Origin: Paenibacillus silvestris
GTDB lineage: Bacteria > Bacillota > Bacilli > Paenibacillales > NBRC-103111
Assembly: GCF_009882985.1 (NCBI RefSeq)
Contig: NZ_WTUZ01000014.1
Span: 136,017-200,016, forward strand
Length of the DNA: 64,000 nucleotides
Reading direction: 5' to 3'
In this document: piece by piece, positions 44,472 to 54,063 of the stretch
Numbering within the stretch: the first letter of the stretch is position 1
Layout of the letters: each line of letters starts with the position of its first letter
Notes under the pieces: model-generated
Told to the model about the DNA's origin: nothing
Databases searched by the model: none
What the model saw: the letters and a program-made list of their open reading frames with translations, nothing else
Translations under genes and position numbers: made by a program

Positions 44472-45050
44472 CTATTCGCTAACCCAAAGTGTTTTTTGCT
44501 CAAACGGGGTACGCGTTGCTTTCGACGGCGGAGCCATGTCCGGGTAGCCGAGGTAGACGAAGCCGACGAGTTCTTCTTTCGCGCCGAGGCCGAAGACTTC
44601 TTTCATCTTCGGATGATAGGTCGGCGCTCCCGTCCGCCAGATCGACCCCAGACCAAGCGCGTGCGCGGTCAGAATCATATTGTGTACGGCGGCATGTGCA
44701 GCCGCGTATTCTTCAATCTCCGGCACCACGGCTTGTGCCGAAGGCGTAACTGCCACGGCGATGACCACTGGCGCGCGGAATGCTTTTTTGATCTGTGCAC
44801 CTTTCAGCACAGCCAACTCTTCCTCAGTCAATGCCGGATCAGCTTCTGACGCCGCTACCTCAGCATAACCTTTCCCCAGTAGCCCACGGCCTTCACCTGT
44901 CATCACCCAGAACCTCCACGGTTCAGTATGGCAATGGTTAGGCGCCCAAGTGCCTGCTTCCAATATCTCTTCAATCAGCGCTTTGTCAACAGGGTCTTGT
45001 TTCACTTTCCCGATACTCCGGCGATTGCGAATTGCTTCTTTTAGTTCCAT
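44472..45050 (-). CDS. Nitroreductase-family protein (YdjA-like)
   Basis: An FMN-dependent nitroreductase-type protein of 192 residues: RNRRSIGKVKQDPV at the N-terminus, APNHCHTEPWRFWVM, ALGLGSIWRTGAP and VGFVYLGYPD. GTGGGAGAAGC precedes ATG 45050. It resembles the 32270 protein in layout (APNHxxxxPWRF) and is a paralogue of it. The physiological substrate is unknown. Confidence 0.9.
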   Translation of the reverse strand: MELKEAIRNRRSIGKVKQDPVDKALIEEILEAGTWAPNHCHTEPWRFWVMTGEGRGLLGKGYAEVAASEADPALTEEELAVLKGAQIKKAFRAPVVIAVAVTPSAQAVVPEIEEYAAAHAAVHNMILTAHALGLGSIWRTGAPTYHPKMKEVFGLGAKEELVGFVYLGYPDMAPPSKATRTPFEQKTLWVSE

Positions 45051-45183
45051 GCTTCTCCCACTCCACTCTTTGAGTTACACTTCATTTTTGTTTCCTATTA
45101 TAAGTCTATTGTGATATGAGCGATCCTGCAACAGCAAACATACAACTGATTCAAAAATTATCGATTGAGAATGAGTTGAGACA

Positions 45184-45223
45184 ATAAAAAACCTGACGGA
45201 TTGAGTGAATCTCCATCAGGCTT
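45184..45223 (-). terminator. Minus-strand terminator with no obvious gene before it
   Basis: On the minus strand CCTGATGGA pairs with TCCGTCAGG (one T-G pair), followed by TTTTTTAT. No minus-strand gene lies between it and the SLH gene start at 45405. No gene is seen in the rest of 45051-45404, apart from a GCTATA-GT-TATAGC palindrome near 45330. Confidence 0.6.
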
Positions 45224-45404
45224 TCATCTACTTTATGAGGGACAACTTGCCCCAACTTACTTTTAGCACTCTTCTACCTCGACTGCCAAGAATTTGACAA
45301 TGACATAGACTATCAGGCAAGCTATAGTTATAGCAACAGAACGACGCACGATTGCTTGCTAGATTCATAGCTTCATATTTTATTCAAATCCTAGGAGGTA
45401 CTAG

Positions 45405-47009
45405 ATGAAAAAACTAACAATGATCGCAACAGCTGCTATGGCTTTCTCTTTGTTCACTTCCGCTGCGCTAACTCACCCTGCATCTGCTGCTGGCAAAACT
45501 AGCGCTGATTTCACCGACTTAGCTACTATCGACGCTTCATTAAAAGCCAAAATTGACGCTATGCTGGCGTCCGATATATTCGAAGGCGTATCCGACAACA
45601 CATTCGGTATCACGCAAAATATGACTCGCGCACAATTTGCAAAAGTAGCAACTCTCATCTATGACATTAAAGTAGATCCTTCCGTTAAGGTGTCCAGCTT
45701 TACTGACGTTCATGCAGATGATTCCGCTAACGGATGGGCAATTCCTTACATCGAAGCTGCCAAAAAAGCTGGACTGATTGACGGCGTTACCGATACAACA
45801 TTCGTCCCTGGTGACTCCGTAACTGCTGGTCAACTTGATACCTTGCTTCTTAAAGGACTAGGCAAAAAAGTCTCCGTAGCTGGCACGCCTTGGTACACGG
45901 ATGCTGTCAAACAGGCAACTGATCTTGGGATTCATCCAACTGGGAAATCCGGAGATCAAGCAGCTAACCGCGCTGACCTTGTTCAAAGCTCTTACGCGGC
46001 GCAGCAAGCTTTTGACAACCAAACACTCATTTCGATCACAAAAGTTCAAGCTTCAACCGACAATAAGCAAGTCACCGTTTCTCTGAACAAAAAAGTGGAC
46101 ACAGCTAAAGCAACATTCACGCTTAAAAATGGCACGACAACGGTTCCTGCAACAACAACATGGTCGGCAGATGGCCTTACAGCAACCATCGCTGTTGACG
46201 CTGCGCTTCCAGCGGGAGATTATGTAGTAACGCTTGGCGGGCTAGACGCTTCTACGATCAAAACAGCATCTGGAAGCTTCAACGTAGCTGCAGCTAACAC
46301 TGGCAACATTTCAATTGTTGGTAATTACACGTTAGCTTCCGTAATCGATAGCGGATTAACAAGCTCAGCAACAGGAACGATCACTCCGGCAATTGCCGAA
46401 GATCCTACAAAAAGTAAATTTGCCAAAGAAATTGAAATTCAAGTTAAAGACGATAACGGCGACATTATAGCAACTCCGGGCATTGTTCAATCTGTGTTCT
46501 CGTCTAACACAGGCGTTGCAAAAGTAGATGTTACAGCTGACCATCATGCATACGTCATCGGCAACAAAGCTGGAACGGCAGATATTAGCGTGTCTGTTCA
46601 AATTGGGAACGGTGATGTTAAACAGTTACATGTAACAGTCACAGTTACCAGTGACGCAGTGAATGCGAAAGAGATTAAAGCCGACGAAACTTCCATTACG
46701 AAAGAAATGACGGGTGATGTTGGTTCCGAGAAAGCTGAAATTGATCCATATACGGAAATGGATCTTTCTGTGACAGACAATTATGGCATTACTTATGAAA
46801 ATACAGAGATTGCCGATTATAACTTTGCTCTAGGTACACTTTTTATAACCAATGATGTAAAAGGTAATGGTGTCGACCCTGTAGGTACTGTCAAGGTTGG
46901 AACAGATGGTAAAGTTCAAGTTGAAGGAAAAGTAGCATCCTTTGAATTAACAGCAGTAACCCCATCCGGTCAAAAAGCAACAAGTTTTGTAACAATGACA
47001 CGCAGATAA
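45405..47009 (+). CDS. SLH-domain surface protein with C-terminal Ig-like region
   Basis: A signal peptide (1-29, ending ASAAG) is followed by SLH-type repeats (residues about 35-190; DFTDLATIDASLKAKIDAMLASDIFEG, SSFTDVHADDSANGWAIPYIEAAKKAGLIDGV, WYTDAVKQATDLGI), which bind pyruvylated cell-wall polymer. Then come Ig-like beta domains (TLVSITKVQASTDNKQVTVSLNK-type and NTGVAKVDVTADHHAYVIGNKAG). TAGGAGG precedes ATG 45405. It is a likely S-layer or cell-wall protein. Base composition is more AT-rich than in neighbouring enzyme genes. Confidence 0.92.
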   Translation: MKKLTMIATAAMAFSLFTSAALTHPASAAGKTSADFTDLATIDASLKAKIDAMLASDIFEGVSDNTFGITQNMTRAQFAKVATLIYDIKVDPSVKVSSFTDVHADDSANGWAIPYIEAAKKAGLIDGVTDTTFVPGDSVTAGQLDTLLLKGLGKKVSVAGTPWYTDAVKQATDLGIHPTGKSGDQAANRADLVQSSYAAQQAFDNQTLISITKVQASTDNKQVTVSLNKKVDTAKATFTLKNGTTTVPATTTWSADGLTATIAVDAALPAGDYVVTLGGLDASTIKTASGSFNVAAANTGNISIVGNYTLASVIDSGLTSSATGTITPAIAEDPTKSKFAKEIEIQVKDDNGDIIATPGIVQSVFSSNTGVAKVDVTADHHAYVIGNKAGTADISVSVQIGNGDVKQLHVTVTVTSDAVNAKEIKADETSITKEMTGDVGSEKAEIDPYTEMDLSVTDNYGITYENTEIADYNFALGTLFITNDVKGNGVDPVGTVKVGTDGKVQVEGKVASFELTAVTPSGQKATSFVTMTRR

Positions 47010-47037
47010 GCCATGTACTAGAGCTCAAGAGAGCTAC

Positions 47038-47080
47038 AGGCCACCTTAAGTAGTTAATCTACTTAGGGTGGCCTTTTTTT
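47038..47080 (+). terminator. Terminator after the SLH gene
   Basis: AGGCCACC and TAAGTAG pair with CTACTTA and GGTGGCCT, ending in seven T. Confidence 0.93.
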
Positions 47081-47173
47081 GCATTCAGCGCGGCTCATGC
47101 ACCAAGATGCCCATTTTACATATATTGCTAATGCGCACTCATGCCTAATCTCCCATGAAAAGGGGTTCGTCCC

Positions 47174-47650
47174 ATGTATAACTACCCTGGTTATTACTTT
47201 CATCAACAGCCCTTGTATCCTCATTCACCGACTGTATCCGCTCCTTCCTATTATCGTGCTTATGGCTTATATGAGCATCAAGATCAGCCAGAAATTTGGG
47301 CAGGTTGGGAGCAGCATTACCCCCATTTCAACAAGCATTCGACCATACCCCGTGATTATCCAACCGTTGATTCTAAAATACTTTCCAACTCGATTGTGTC
47401 GTCTAATCATCTGCTCAAGGACGCTTCCCTTCTCACTCAAAAGCTAGCTGAACCCGCCATCGCTCGCGAGCTAATGACACATGCTCAGCAGGGAAATCAA
47501 AAAGAAGTGGATCGTATTGTCCACTCCTTCGGCTGCAAATCTATGATTGTAACCAGCTACTCACCAAGCTCTGTTAAGTTCACAATTGAACCTGGAGCAA
47601 ATGACATTCCTTGCTGTGAGGTTACTCTATTGCTCAAATGGGGGCAATAG
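47174..47650 (+). CDS. Hypothetical protein with Tyr/His/Pro-rich N-terminus
   Basis: The first 45 residues are rich in Tyr, Pro, His and Gln (YNYPGYYFHQQPLYPHSP), a composition seen in spore-coat proteins. The rest is a small helical-beta domain (LAEPAIARELMTHAQQGNQKEVDRIVHSFG, then SSVKFTIEPGAND) with a CC pair near the C-terminus. I do not recognise the family. AAAGGGG eight bases before ATG 47174 supports it; another frame starting at 47079 is rejected. It ends ten bases from the convergent ykoC. Confidence 0.7.
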   Translation: MYNYPGYYFHQQPLYPHSPTVSAPSYYRAYGLYEHQDQPEIWAGWEQHYPHFNKHSTIPRDYPTVDSKILSNSIVSSNHLLKDASLLTQKLAEPAIARELMTHAQQGNQKEVDRIVHSFGCKSMIVTSYSPSSVKFTIEPGANDIPCCEVTLLLKWGQ

Positions 47651-47660
47651 GCTGCTTCGT

Positions 47661-48458
47661 CTATCGTACGTCAAAGGCCTGCCAAATGGGTAACGCCGTC
47701 CCCGCCCAATGCGCGAATACAGCAAGAAGAAGCCAGTAAACCATAAAATAAATATCTAACTTGGAATAACTGGATTGATAGTAATAAGTCCGTTTGGTAT
47801 GTGTGGAAAAACGCTTCGCTTCCATCGCCACGGCTGTTCGGTGAGCGCGGCGGATGCTCTGGGCAAGGAGTGGAATGGCATACATGCGCAGCGTTGTGTA
47901 CCAGTCTGTAAGCCAGTTGCGCTTTCTTTTCCTGCCCCGTACCTTGAGCGCATAGCGCAAGGTTTGGAATTCCTCCAGCATAAGCGGCATCATGCGCAGA
48001 GCGGCAAGGAAGCTGTAGGCGTACTTCGGCGCCACTTTCCACTGCTGCATCAGCGCATAAAATAAGGCAACCGGCCGGGTCGTCAAGCTGAACAACAGTC
48101 CGACCGCCGCGACCTGCAGGCCTCGGAAGCCCAGATGCAGGCCACGATAGAAGCTTTCTTCCGTGATTCGGATGAATCCGAAGCGAAACCACTCCGTGTC
48201 CCCGCTTCCGAACATCATCATCCCTGCCGCAGAGGAGATGAAGATGAGCAGGAACGGCGAAGCATACAGCAGCAAACGCCGCAGCGGCTGGCCTGAAAAA
48301 AAGAACAGCAGCACCAGCGCTCCCGCTGTTAAATACATCATTGTATTCAGATTATGCGTGAATACAACAAGAACAAACAGAAGCAGGGATAGGACAAGCT
48401 TCACTCCTGGATTGACCCGATGCAGCCAGGTTTCACGGTACGTGAACGTTATTTGCAT
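47661..48458 (-). CDS. ykoC: ECF transporter transmembrane subunit (EcfT/YkoC)
   Basis: The EcfT subunit of a thiamine-precursor ECF importer. Hydrophobic helices are followed by the coupling region with two Ala-Arg-Gly-type motifs, here ALKVRGRKRKRNWLTD and ALRMMPLMLEEFQTLR, and AVAMEAKRF. The protein starts inside the end of ykoD (10-base overlap), so they are coupled. It is the last gene of the ykoEDC operon. Confidence 0.92.
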   Translation of the reverse strand: MQITFTYRETWLHRVNPGVKLVLSLLLFVLVVFTHNLNTMMYLTAGALVLLFFFSGQPLRRLLLYASPFLLIFISSAAGMMMFGSGDTEWFRFGFIRITEESFYRGLHLGFRGLQVAAVGLLFSLTTRPVALFYALMQQWKVAPKYAYSFLAALRMMPLMLEEFQTLRYALKVRGRKRKRNWLTDWYTTLRMYAIPLLAQSIRRAHRTAVAMEAKRFSTHTKRTYYYQSSYSKLDIYFMVYWLLLAVFAHWAGTALPIWQAFDVR

Positions 48459-49915
48459 ACCACCCTCGCTCCCTCCCTGGTGTGTGCTGCGAAAGTCGCA
48501 GACTGTTCCCTCACATGGCCGGCTTCAACCTGCCAAACGCGCGTGGCGCAGCGTTTGACGATCTCCTCATCGTGCGTCACCATCACGATGACGGTCCCGC
48601 TTGCGCGCAGCCGTTCCAGCTGCTCCAGCATGCGCATCGTACCGCGTGCGTCGAGCCCGAAGGTGGGTTCATCCAGCAGCAGGATACGCGGTCTGCGAAC
48701 CATCGCAGAAGCTACGCTCAAGCGGCGCTTTTGGCCCATCGAGAGCTGGAACGGATGCCGCTTGCGCAGCGCGAGCAGATCGTACTGCCACAGCAGTTCC
48801 TCAAGAAGCGCCTGCTGTGCGCCCCTCCCCTCCTCCGCCTCCGGCAAGGAGTAGAGCAGCTCTTCCTCCACCGAATTCGTGACGAATTGAAATTCGGGAT
48901 TCTGAAACACGAAGCCTACTTGCTCCGCAAGCTGCTCGATTTTGGTGCCCTTCACCCCCTCGATCCAGCAGCTGCCCTTGGTCGGGATGAGCCGCATAAT
49001 GGCGAGCAGGAGTGAGCTTTTGCCTGCACCATTAGCGCCGATGATCGTGATCCAGTCACCAGGATAAACGCTCAAGTTATCCACAGAGGTCTTGATCTGT
49101 CCGCCGCGAAGTCCGGTGAAATCCCGAAAGCTCATGATTGGCTGCCGATTGTCAGCCGTATCATTGCCACTTAAGCGCTCGATATGGCTATCGTCCCAGA
49201 CGCCCGGGTACCAAATGCCATAGTCGGCTAGCTGCTTTTTGTACCCTTCGAACACGGCTTGTGGTGAGCCATCAGCCAGTATTTCGCCATCTGGAGAGAT
49301 CACAATTAGACGATCGATGAGATCGAGAATACCGCTGATTTTGTGCTCCACAATGACTAATGTTTTGTCAGCGCTTATGGACCGGATCGTATCCCATACA
49401 AGCGCCGTTCCCTCTTCATCTAACAGCGCCGTAGGCTCATCCAGAAAAAGAACTTCAGGCTCCAAGGCGAGGACACTTGCAATCGCCAACCGCTGTTTCA
49501 TCCCCTGAGACAGTTGGTTGATTAAGGTATGAGCATCTTCGAGCTGTAGTCCCACTAAGCTCAGATAGTGCGCAATGCGGGCGGGCATTTCCTCACGAGG
49601 GACTTGCCTATTTTCCAAAACAAAAGCAACTTCCTCATCCACATAAGGCATGCAGAACTGAGCATCTGGATCTTGAAACACATAGCCCCAGCGACTTGGT
49701 GTGACAAGCTTATCCGCCTTAAGTGGAATCTCGATGATATCGGGGACAATCCCGCTTAGCACTTGCAGCAGCGTCGATTTACCGCAGCCGCCTGGCCCGA
49801 GCAGCAACACTTTTTCCCCCGGCATCACCGAAAAGGAAACCCCTTGAAATAACAGGGGAACCTCTTCACCAGGATATTTTAACCGCAGGTTGGTAACGCC
49901 AATTTCCTCGCTCAT
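48449..49915 (-). CDS. ykoD: ECF transporter ATPase with two ABC domains (YkoD)
   Basis: Two ABC ATPase domains in one chain: domain 1 with Walker A LLGPGGCGKSTLL, signature NQLSQGMKQRLAIA and Walker B VLFLDEPTA; domain 2 with GANGAGKSSLL, QLSMGQKRRLSVA and ILLLDEPTF. Such a fused dimer energises the YkoE/YkoC importer. ATG 49915 is preferred (GGGG eight bases before); ATG 49921 overlaps the ykoE stop. The upstream gene's stop is at 49921, so translation is coupled. Confidence 0.95.
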   Translation of the reverse strand: MSEEIGVTNLRLKYPGEEVPLLFQGVSFSVMPGEKVLLLGPGGCGKSTLLQVLSGIVPDIIEIPLKADKLVTPSRWGYVFQDPDAQFCMPYVDEEVAFVLENRQVPREEMPARIAHYLSLVGLQLEDAHTLINQLSQGMKQRLAIASVLALEPEVLFLDEPTALLDEEGTALVWDTIRSISADKTLVIVEHKISGILDLIDRLIVISPDGEILADGSPQAVFEGYKKQLADYGIWYPGVWDDSHIERLSGNDTADNRQPIMSFRDFTGLRGGQIKTSVDNLSVYPGDWITIIGANGAGKSSLLLAIMRLIPTKGSCWIEGVKGTKIEQLAEQVGFVFQNPEFQFVTNSVEEELLYSLPEAEEGRGAQQALLEELLWQYDLLALRKRHPFQLSMGQKRRLSVASAMVRRPRILLLDEPTFGLDARGTMRMLEQLERLRASGTVIVMVTHDEEIVKRCATRVWQVEAGHVREQSATFAAHTREGARVVCK

Positions 49916-49920
49916 ACCCA

Positions 49921-50517
49921 TTACCCCAGTACGTCGTAATCTTTCTTAGAAACGGGGCGAACCAAATTAAGCACTCCGGTACGAGCCAATGCTTTGGCCA
50001 AGTAATAGGCGAATACGCCAGCGATGATGGCAGAACCAGCGAGACGAAGTCCAATAAATAAGCAATAATTCCAGAACGTTAACTGATCAATATAGCCATA
50101 ATATTTATCTACAAACAGCGAAAGCACGGCAGACGCGAAGGACGCAAGCACCGTTACACCCACATTCGCCCGACGATACAGGAAAAGTGCGAAAATGAGC
50201 TCTGCTCCAAGTCCTTGAAGGATACCATAAGCAAGTGTCGATACCCCCCATGAACCTCCAAAAAGCGCTTCAATCGTCGCGGCTGCTACTTCAGCCAATA
50301 AGGCGACACCTGGTTTACGAATAACCAGAAAAGCAAATGTAGCCGCCATGAACCACATGCCGTAGCTTAACTGCTCAGCGTGCAGACCAATCGGTTTTAG
50401 AAGATCGTACATCGGACCCCATATGCGGTAAATCACCCCAAATACCGCTGCGATCACGATCGTAACCAAGATATCGGTCAATTTTAATCCTTTTGCTCCT
50501 GTTTCTTTTTGTGCCAT
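49921..50517 (-). CDS. ykoE: ECF substrate-binding membrane protein YkoE (thiamine or HMP)
   Basis: A 198-residue six-helix S-component: DILVTIVIAAVFGVIYRIWGPMYDLLKP, ALLAEVAAATIEALFGGSWGVSTLAYGILQGLGAELIFALF. The YkoE family takes up thiamine precursor (HMP). It is the first gene after a TPP riboswitch with terminator, so the operon is repressed by thiamine pyrophosphate. AAAAGGAG precedes ATG 50517. The ykoF gene of the B. subtilis operon is absent here. Confidence 0.94.
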   Translation of the reverse strand: MAQKETGAKGLKLTDILVTIVIAAVFGVIYRIWGPMYDLLKPIGLHAEQLSYGMWFMAATFAFLVIRKPGVALLAEVAAATIEALFGGSWGVSTLAYGILQGLGAELIFALFLYRRANVGVTVLASFASAVLSLFVDKYYGYIDQLTFWNYCLFIGLRLAGSAIIAGVFAYYLAKALARTGVLNLVRPVSKKDYDVLG

Positions 50518-50576
50518 TTCTTCTTCCCACTCCTTTTCCTAGATACAATTTGTAAAATGAGATAGACGAACACGAC

Positions 50577-50604
50577 AAAAAAAGCCTACCGGGATGCGGC
50601 AGGC
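50577..50604 (-). terminator. Riboswitch-controlled terminator before ykoE
   Basis: On the minus strand an eight-bp hairpin (GCCTGCCG with CGGTAGGC, loop CATCC) is followed by seven T, between the riboswitch and ykoE. Confidence 0.85.
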
Positions 50605-50629
50605 ATAAAATTAGTGCAGAAAGGCACTC

Positions 50630-50722
50630 CAATTCTCTACGCTGGCATTACCCAGATCAGATTAACGGTCAGTGGCATAGGGCCACTATCTCAGCCTGAC
50701 TTCATCAAGCACCCGTGTTGCT
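50630..50722 (-). promoter_or_regulatory. TPP riboswitch (thi-box)
   Basis: The minus strand shows the hallmark CTGAGA (50689-50694) and the 3' conserved block CTGATCTGGGTAATGCCAGC ending GTAGAGAA, with GGGTGC at the 5' side and a variable hairpin GTGGCCCTATGCCAC between. TPP binding would favour the terminator at 50577. Family is established for thiamine genes. Confidence 0.95.
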
Positions 50723-50778
50723 ATTCATTTGGCTTAACTGTATCGGATTAACCGATATTTGGCAATGCCTTTGCGAAA

Positions 50779-52224
50779 TTATTTTTCAATCAAAAGCTTT
50801 AGATCCAGCGTCAATCCGTATAACTGGCGGATGCTGTCAACAATATCTTCCACTCGCTTCTGCTGAACCTCTGCGCTAGCGAGCACTTGCTGCACGGATG
50901 CGGCCGACTCTTCGGTGATCGCTGCGACGGATGTCATTTCCTCAGCAACCTTCTGGGACGACATTTGCAATTGTTGATTCATGCGCTGCAAGTTCTCCGC
51001 TTGCTCCATGACTTCCGCAGTATTCGTGTTAATCACTTCGAATAGTTGATCAACGCTTTCCGCTGATTTTTTACCCGATTCTACGGCTATCTTACCAACG
51101 GCCACTTTCTCTACCGCTGTTTCGACCTTTTGCTGAATGGAGCCCAGAATCTCTGAAATATCCGTTGAAGCCACGTGTGCGTTCTGCGCAAGCTTCCGAA
51201 TCTCGCCAGCAACTACGGCAAATCCTTTGCCATGTTCCCCAGCACGAGCAGCCTCGATGGAAGCATTGAGGGAGAGCAGATTCGTCTGATTAGCAATGTC
51301 GGCAATCGTCGTCACGATATTTCCGATTTTCACATTTTCTTCGTTCACTTCATTCATGATGTTCGACGTTTCCGTTACGATGACGGTAATGTCCTTGATT
51401 TTATGCGTCAGATCTTCCATTTGATTCTTGCCTTCATTCGTCATGCGGGCAGTATCCCGGGACCTGCTGCTCATCGTATCCGATGCGGAAGAGGTCATCT
51501 CCACCGTCTCATTCACTTCTTGGATTGCCGTTGTAATGTCTGTGATGGAGGTTGCTTGCGACTCAATACCGATTGAGATCTCTTGGAAAGCCGCTACAAC
51601 TTCTTCCGTGATTCTGCCGGTAACGGAGGCATTTTCATGAAGTGTATTGCTGGAAGTTCCTAGTACTTCTGTTGTCGTACGGACACCTGTCAATACCTCT
51701 TCTGTCTTCATCCGCGACACTTCAGATTCACGAGCACTCTGTGCTACACGGCTTAATAATCTGCTTCCTATCTGACCTTGACCAATAAGCGTCATAATGA
51801 TTAGCACATAAAAAGCATTGATCGCGATGTAGTCAATAGGACCTGACAACGTGGAACAGAAGTAATTCAAATTAACGATTCCGATCACGCCATTAAGCAG
51901 CAGCGGCCTGTAATCCATATACAAGGAGACAAGCGCTAAACTTAGGTACAAGATAAGCATGCTGGATAAAGCGACATTATGTGTCATAAAGAAGTACGAA
52001 ATCACATTAAGGCCTATTGCAATGACATACTTGGTATAAGTGACCCCGATTTTCCTCCAGATCAGCAGCGTGCACAATAACGCGATAGGAGCCCCAAAAG
52101 CGAGCAGCGTCATTACTACTCCCATGGACCTATAGGAAGCTCCCATTCCTAATACCAAACAAGCCCACAATAGCTTCACCATTAATCCGTTTCTTTTATG
52201 TAGTTCTAGCAACTGTGCTGTCAT
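50779..52224 (-). CDS. Methyl-accepting chemotaxis protein with six-helix membrane domain
   Basis: The N-terminal ~180 residues form about six membrane helices ([74 protein letters not shown]) without a large outer loop or clear HAMP, then the signalling coiled coil with [40 protein letters not shown]. So it may sense through the membrane. I choose ATG 52224 ([10 protein letters not shown]), after GGGGGATGACCAG; upstream frame lacks a site. Confidence 0.92.
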   Translation of the reverse strand: MTAQLLELHKRNGLMVKLLWACLVLGMGASYRSMGVVMTLLAFGAPIALLCTLLIWRKIGVTYTKYVIAIGLNVISYFFMTHNVALSSMLILYLSLALVSLYMDYRPLLLNGVIGIVNLNYFCSTLSGPIDYIAINAFYVLIIMTLIGQGQIGSRLLSRVAQSARESEVSRMKTEEVLTGVRTTTEVLGTSSNTLHENASVTGRITEEVVAAFQEISIGIESQATSITDITTAIQEVNETVEMTSSASDTMSSRSRDTARMTNEGKNQMEDLTHKIKDITVIVTETSNIMNEVNEENVKIGNIVTTIADIANQTNLLSLNASIEAARAGEHGKGFAVVAGEIRKLAQNAHVASTDISEILGSIQQKVETAVEKVAVGKIAVESGKKSAESVDQLFEVINTNTAEVMEQAENLQRMNQQLQMSSQKVAEEMTSVAAITEESAASVQQVLASAEVQQKRVEDIVDSIRQLYGLTLDLKLLIEK

Positions 52225-52335
52225 CTGGTCATCCCCCATTTTTTCTACAAAAATAGACATTTTGCTACATGATTCAACAGGTATAAGGGAAAATCCTCCT
52301 TTTTTAAAGCTGAAATCGGGAACTTCACAAAGAAT

Positions 52336-52365
52336 TTGACTTCTTGTCTCTATCGAAACTACAAT
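52336..52365 (+). promoter_or_regulatory. Candidate promoter of the DUF3105 gene
   Basis: TTGACT at 52336-52341 and TACAAT at 52360-52365 with 18-base spacing, 45 bases before the ATG. Confidence 0.6.
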
Positions 52366-52409
52366 ATGTAGTGTATGAAGGAATATAAACGTAAAGGAGC
52401 TCATATCAA

Positions 52410-53141
52410 ATGGACAATTCCAACATTCAGAATGGATCGGATCTTACAGCGATTTTGCTTTATATAGGGGCAGCCCTTTTCATTTTGGCCATCTTTGGTT
52501 ATGTATTTGCCGCTAAGACGAATAAAGCGAACACGAGCAAGCTGAAGAAAGCGGAGAAACAAGCCCTCCACAAAAAGCACAAGACTTGGCTGATTCTCTC
52601 CCATACGTTAATTATTTTGGCAGTCTGCTCTTTGGGAACTTCCCTGATCCAGTCCTCATCCAACAAATATAGCGTAGATAAGCTTAACTATAATGCGCCC
52701 ATCGAGGTCATTACGGATAAAGATTACGGGCGTGGTCATGATGAGGGGATGTTAACCTACGAGATGAAAATTCCAACCTCAGGCACGCACAGTCCGCATG
52801 ACTTGAAGTTCGGATTTTACAAGGAAAGACCGACGTATGCGATGCTTGTCCATAATTTGGAGCATGGAGATATCATTATCTATTACCACCCCGATGCGCC
52901 TCAAGAGCTCAAGGACCGCCTCGAATATTTAAGCAAATTCAAACAAGCCGGCGCTGGTGTGCTTGCTGTACCTAATCCAGATGTGCCCAGCGATAAAGAG
53001 GTTGTCGTAACCGCTTGGACGAAGACGATGCAGCTTCCGAAGTTTGACGAAGCCAGTGTCGGCACTTTTATTTACCAGAATATTGATAAAGGTCCTGAGA
53101 AGATCCCACCTGAAGTGCGCCGTGGCGGCGGAACTATGTAA
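52410..53141 (+). CDS. DUF3105-domain membrane protein
   Basis: Two N-terminal membrane helices ([20 protein letters not shown] and [17 protein letters not shown]) with a charged linker, then an outer domain of the DUF3105 family: [19 protein letters not shown] with the conserved LEHG, and [21 protein letters not shown]-type block. Function in this family is unknown; the His pair ([15 protein letters not shown]) suggests metal binding. AAAGGAG precedes ATG 52410. It is divergent from the six-helix chemoreceptor. Confidence 0.87.
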   Translation: MDNSNIQNGSDLTAILLYIGAALFILAIFGYVFAAKTNKANTSKLKKAEKQALHKKHKTWLILSHTLIILAVCSLGTSLIQSSSNKYSVDKLNYNAPIEVITDKDYGRGHDEGMLTYEMKIPTSGTHSPHDLKFGFYKERPTYAMLVHNLEHGDIIIYYHPDAPQELKDRLEYLSKFKQAGAGVLAVPNPDVPSDKEVVVTAWTKTMQLPKFDEASVGTFIYQNIDKGPEKIPPEVRRGGGTM

Positions 53142-53161
53142 ATACGGAGGACCAATTCCCT

Positions 53162-53944
53162 TTACTTACGTACATTCTCGCGATCAGAGACCAAGTCAGT
53201 CGGCACTAATCCCGTTAATCTTTTGAACACACGATAAAAATAAGATGGGTCATTGTACCCGATGAAATCGGATATTTCCGTCACCGTCAATGCCGAATGC
53301 CTGAGCATATATATGGCCGTTTTGATCCTTGCAGCATGCACGTATTCACTGATCGTCTGGCCGGTTACTTTGCGAAAAAGGGTTGCCGCGTAGTTCGCTG
53401 ATCTACTAATGCAAGTACCCAACTCCTCCTTGGTGACATGCTCCCGGTAGTGGTTCTGGATGTAGCTCTTCATATGCTCAACCAGTTGGAGTGTAGCACT
53501 CGTGGCAGCCTCCTGATCCCACTCTCTATGCAAATAAACGAACAGCTCTGTTAGCAGCGCTTCACACAGCGTCTGATAATAGGGCTGTTTGTCTTGCCAT
53601 TGCTGATGGATATGCCGCAGACGATCGAGAATCAGTTCGTATTTACTTGTGGATCGGCTTGCGGCTCTGGCTAGTTTGAAAAGCGGGAAAGAGGCTTGAA
53701 CGGTTCCTGGATCAAATTGAACGACATATTTTTCGTGCAGCATGGTTGGAACACTTCGCCCATAAAAGGGAATACTGCTCGGGATGAGCAGCCATTGCCC
53801 CTTCTCCAGCACTTGCTTTTTTTCCTCGATCCAATACACACAGCGGCCGTAAGTAACAAGTACAAGCGTCCAATCCTGGCAACCCTCCTGCCATTCCCCA
53901 TACCAATTGCTGCTTTTATCAAACGTGTAACTCGTTACCTTCAT
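53162..53944 (-). CDS. AraC-family transcriptional regulator
   Basis: A 260-residue regulator with an N-terminal cupin-like part (WTLVLVTYGRCVYWIEEKKQVLEKGQWLLIPSSIPFYG) and two C-terminal helix-turn-helices (VTKEELGTCISRSANYAATLFRK, LTVTEISDFIGYNDPSYFYRVFKRLTG). It is divergent from pyk across 119 bases that contain a 13-bp direct repeat. The effector is unknown; sugar or osmotic signals are common in this group. GGCGGTGG precedes ATG 53944. Confidence 0.92.
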   Translation of the reverse strand: MKVTSYTFDKSSNWYGEWQEGCQDWTLVLVTYGRCVYWIEEKKQVLEKGQWLLIPSSIPFYGRSVPTMLHEKYVVQFDPGTVQASFPLFKLARAASRSTSKYELILDRLRHIHQQWQDKQPYYQTLCEALLTELFVYLHREWDQEAATSATLQLVEHMKSYIQNHYREHVTKEELGTCISRSANYAATLFRKVTGQTISEYVHAARIKTAIYMLRHSALTVTEISDFIGYNDPSYFYRVFKRLTGLVPTDLVSDRENVRK

Positions 53945-53960
53945 TTTCCACCGCCTGAAT

Positions 53961-53992
53961 ACTATAATTCATATAGCATACTATAATTCATA
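53961..53992. promoter_or_regulatory. Direct repeat ACTATAATTCATA between the AraC gene and pyk
   Basis: ACTATAATTCATA occurs at 53961-53973 and 53980-53992, a 19-bp period. Both copies contain TATAAT. AraC proteins bind direct repeats of such spacing, so it may be their operator or tandem -10 elements. Confidence 0.5.
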
Positions 53993-54063
53993 GAGTTTTG
54001 TCGAAAAAAGGCATATAATGAAGCCAAAATTGATTCGTCCACAATGAAAGGAAGTCCTGAACA

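Noticed and set aside
45116-45187. 23-codon frame ahead of the 45184 hairpin
   Set aside because: No ribosome binding site and no conservation signal; listed only as a gap with a terminator.
47079-47447. 122-codon frame overlapping the 47174 gene
   Set aside because: It starts inside the SLH terminator, without a ribosome binding site; the other frame has AAAGGGG before ATG 47174.
48482-49015. 177-codon open frame on the plus strand inside ykoD
   Set aside because: Opposite the ATPase gene, which has complete Walker and signature motifs. No independent support.
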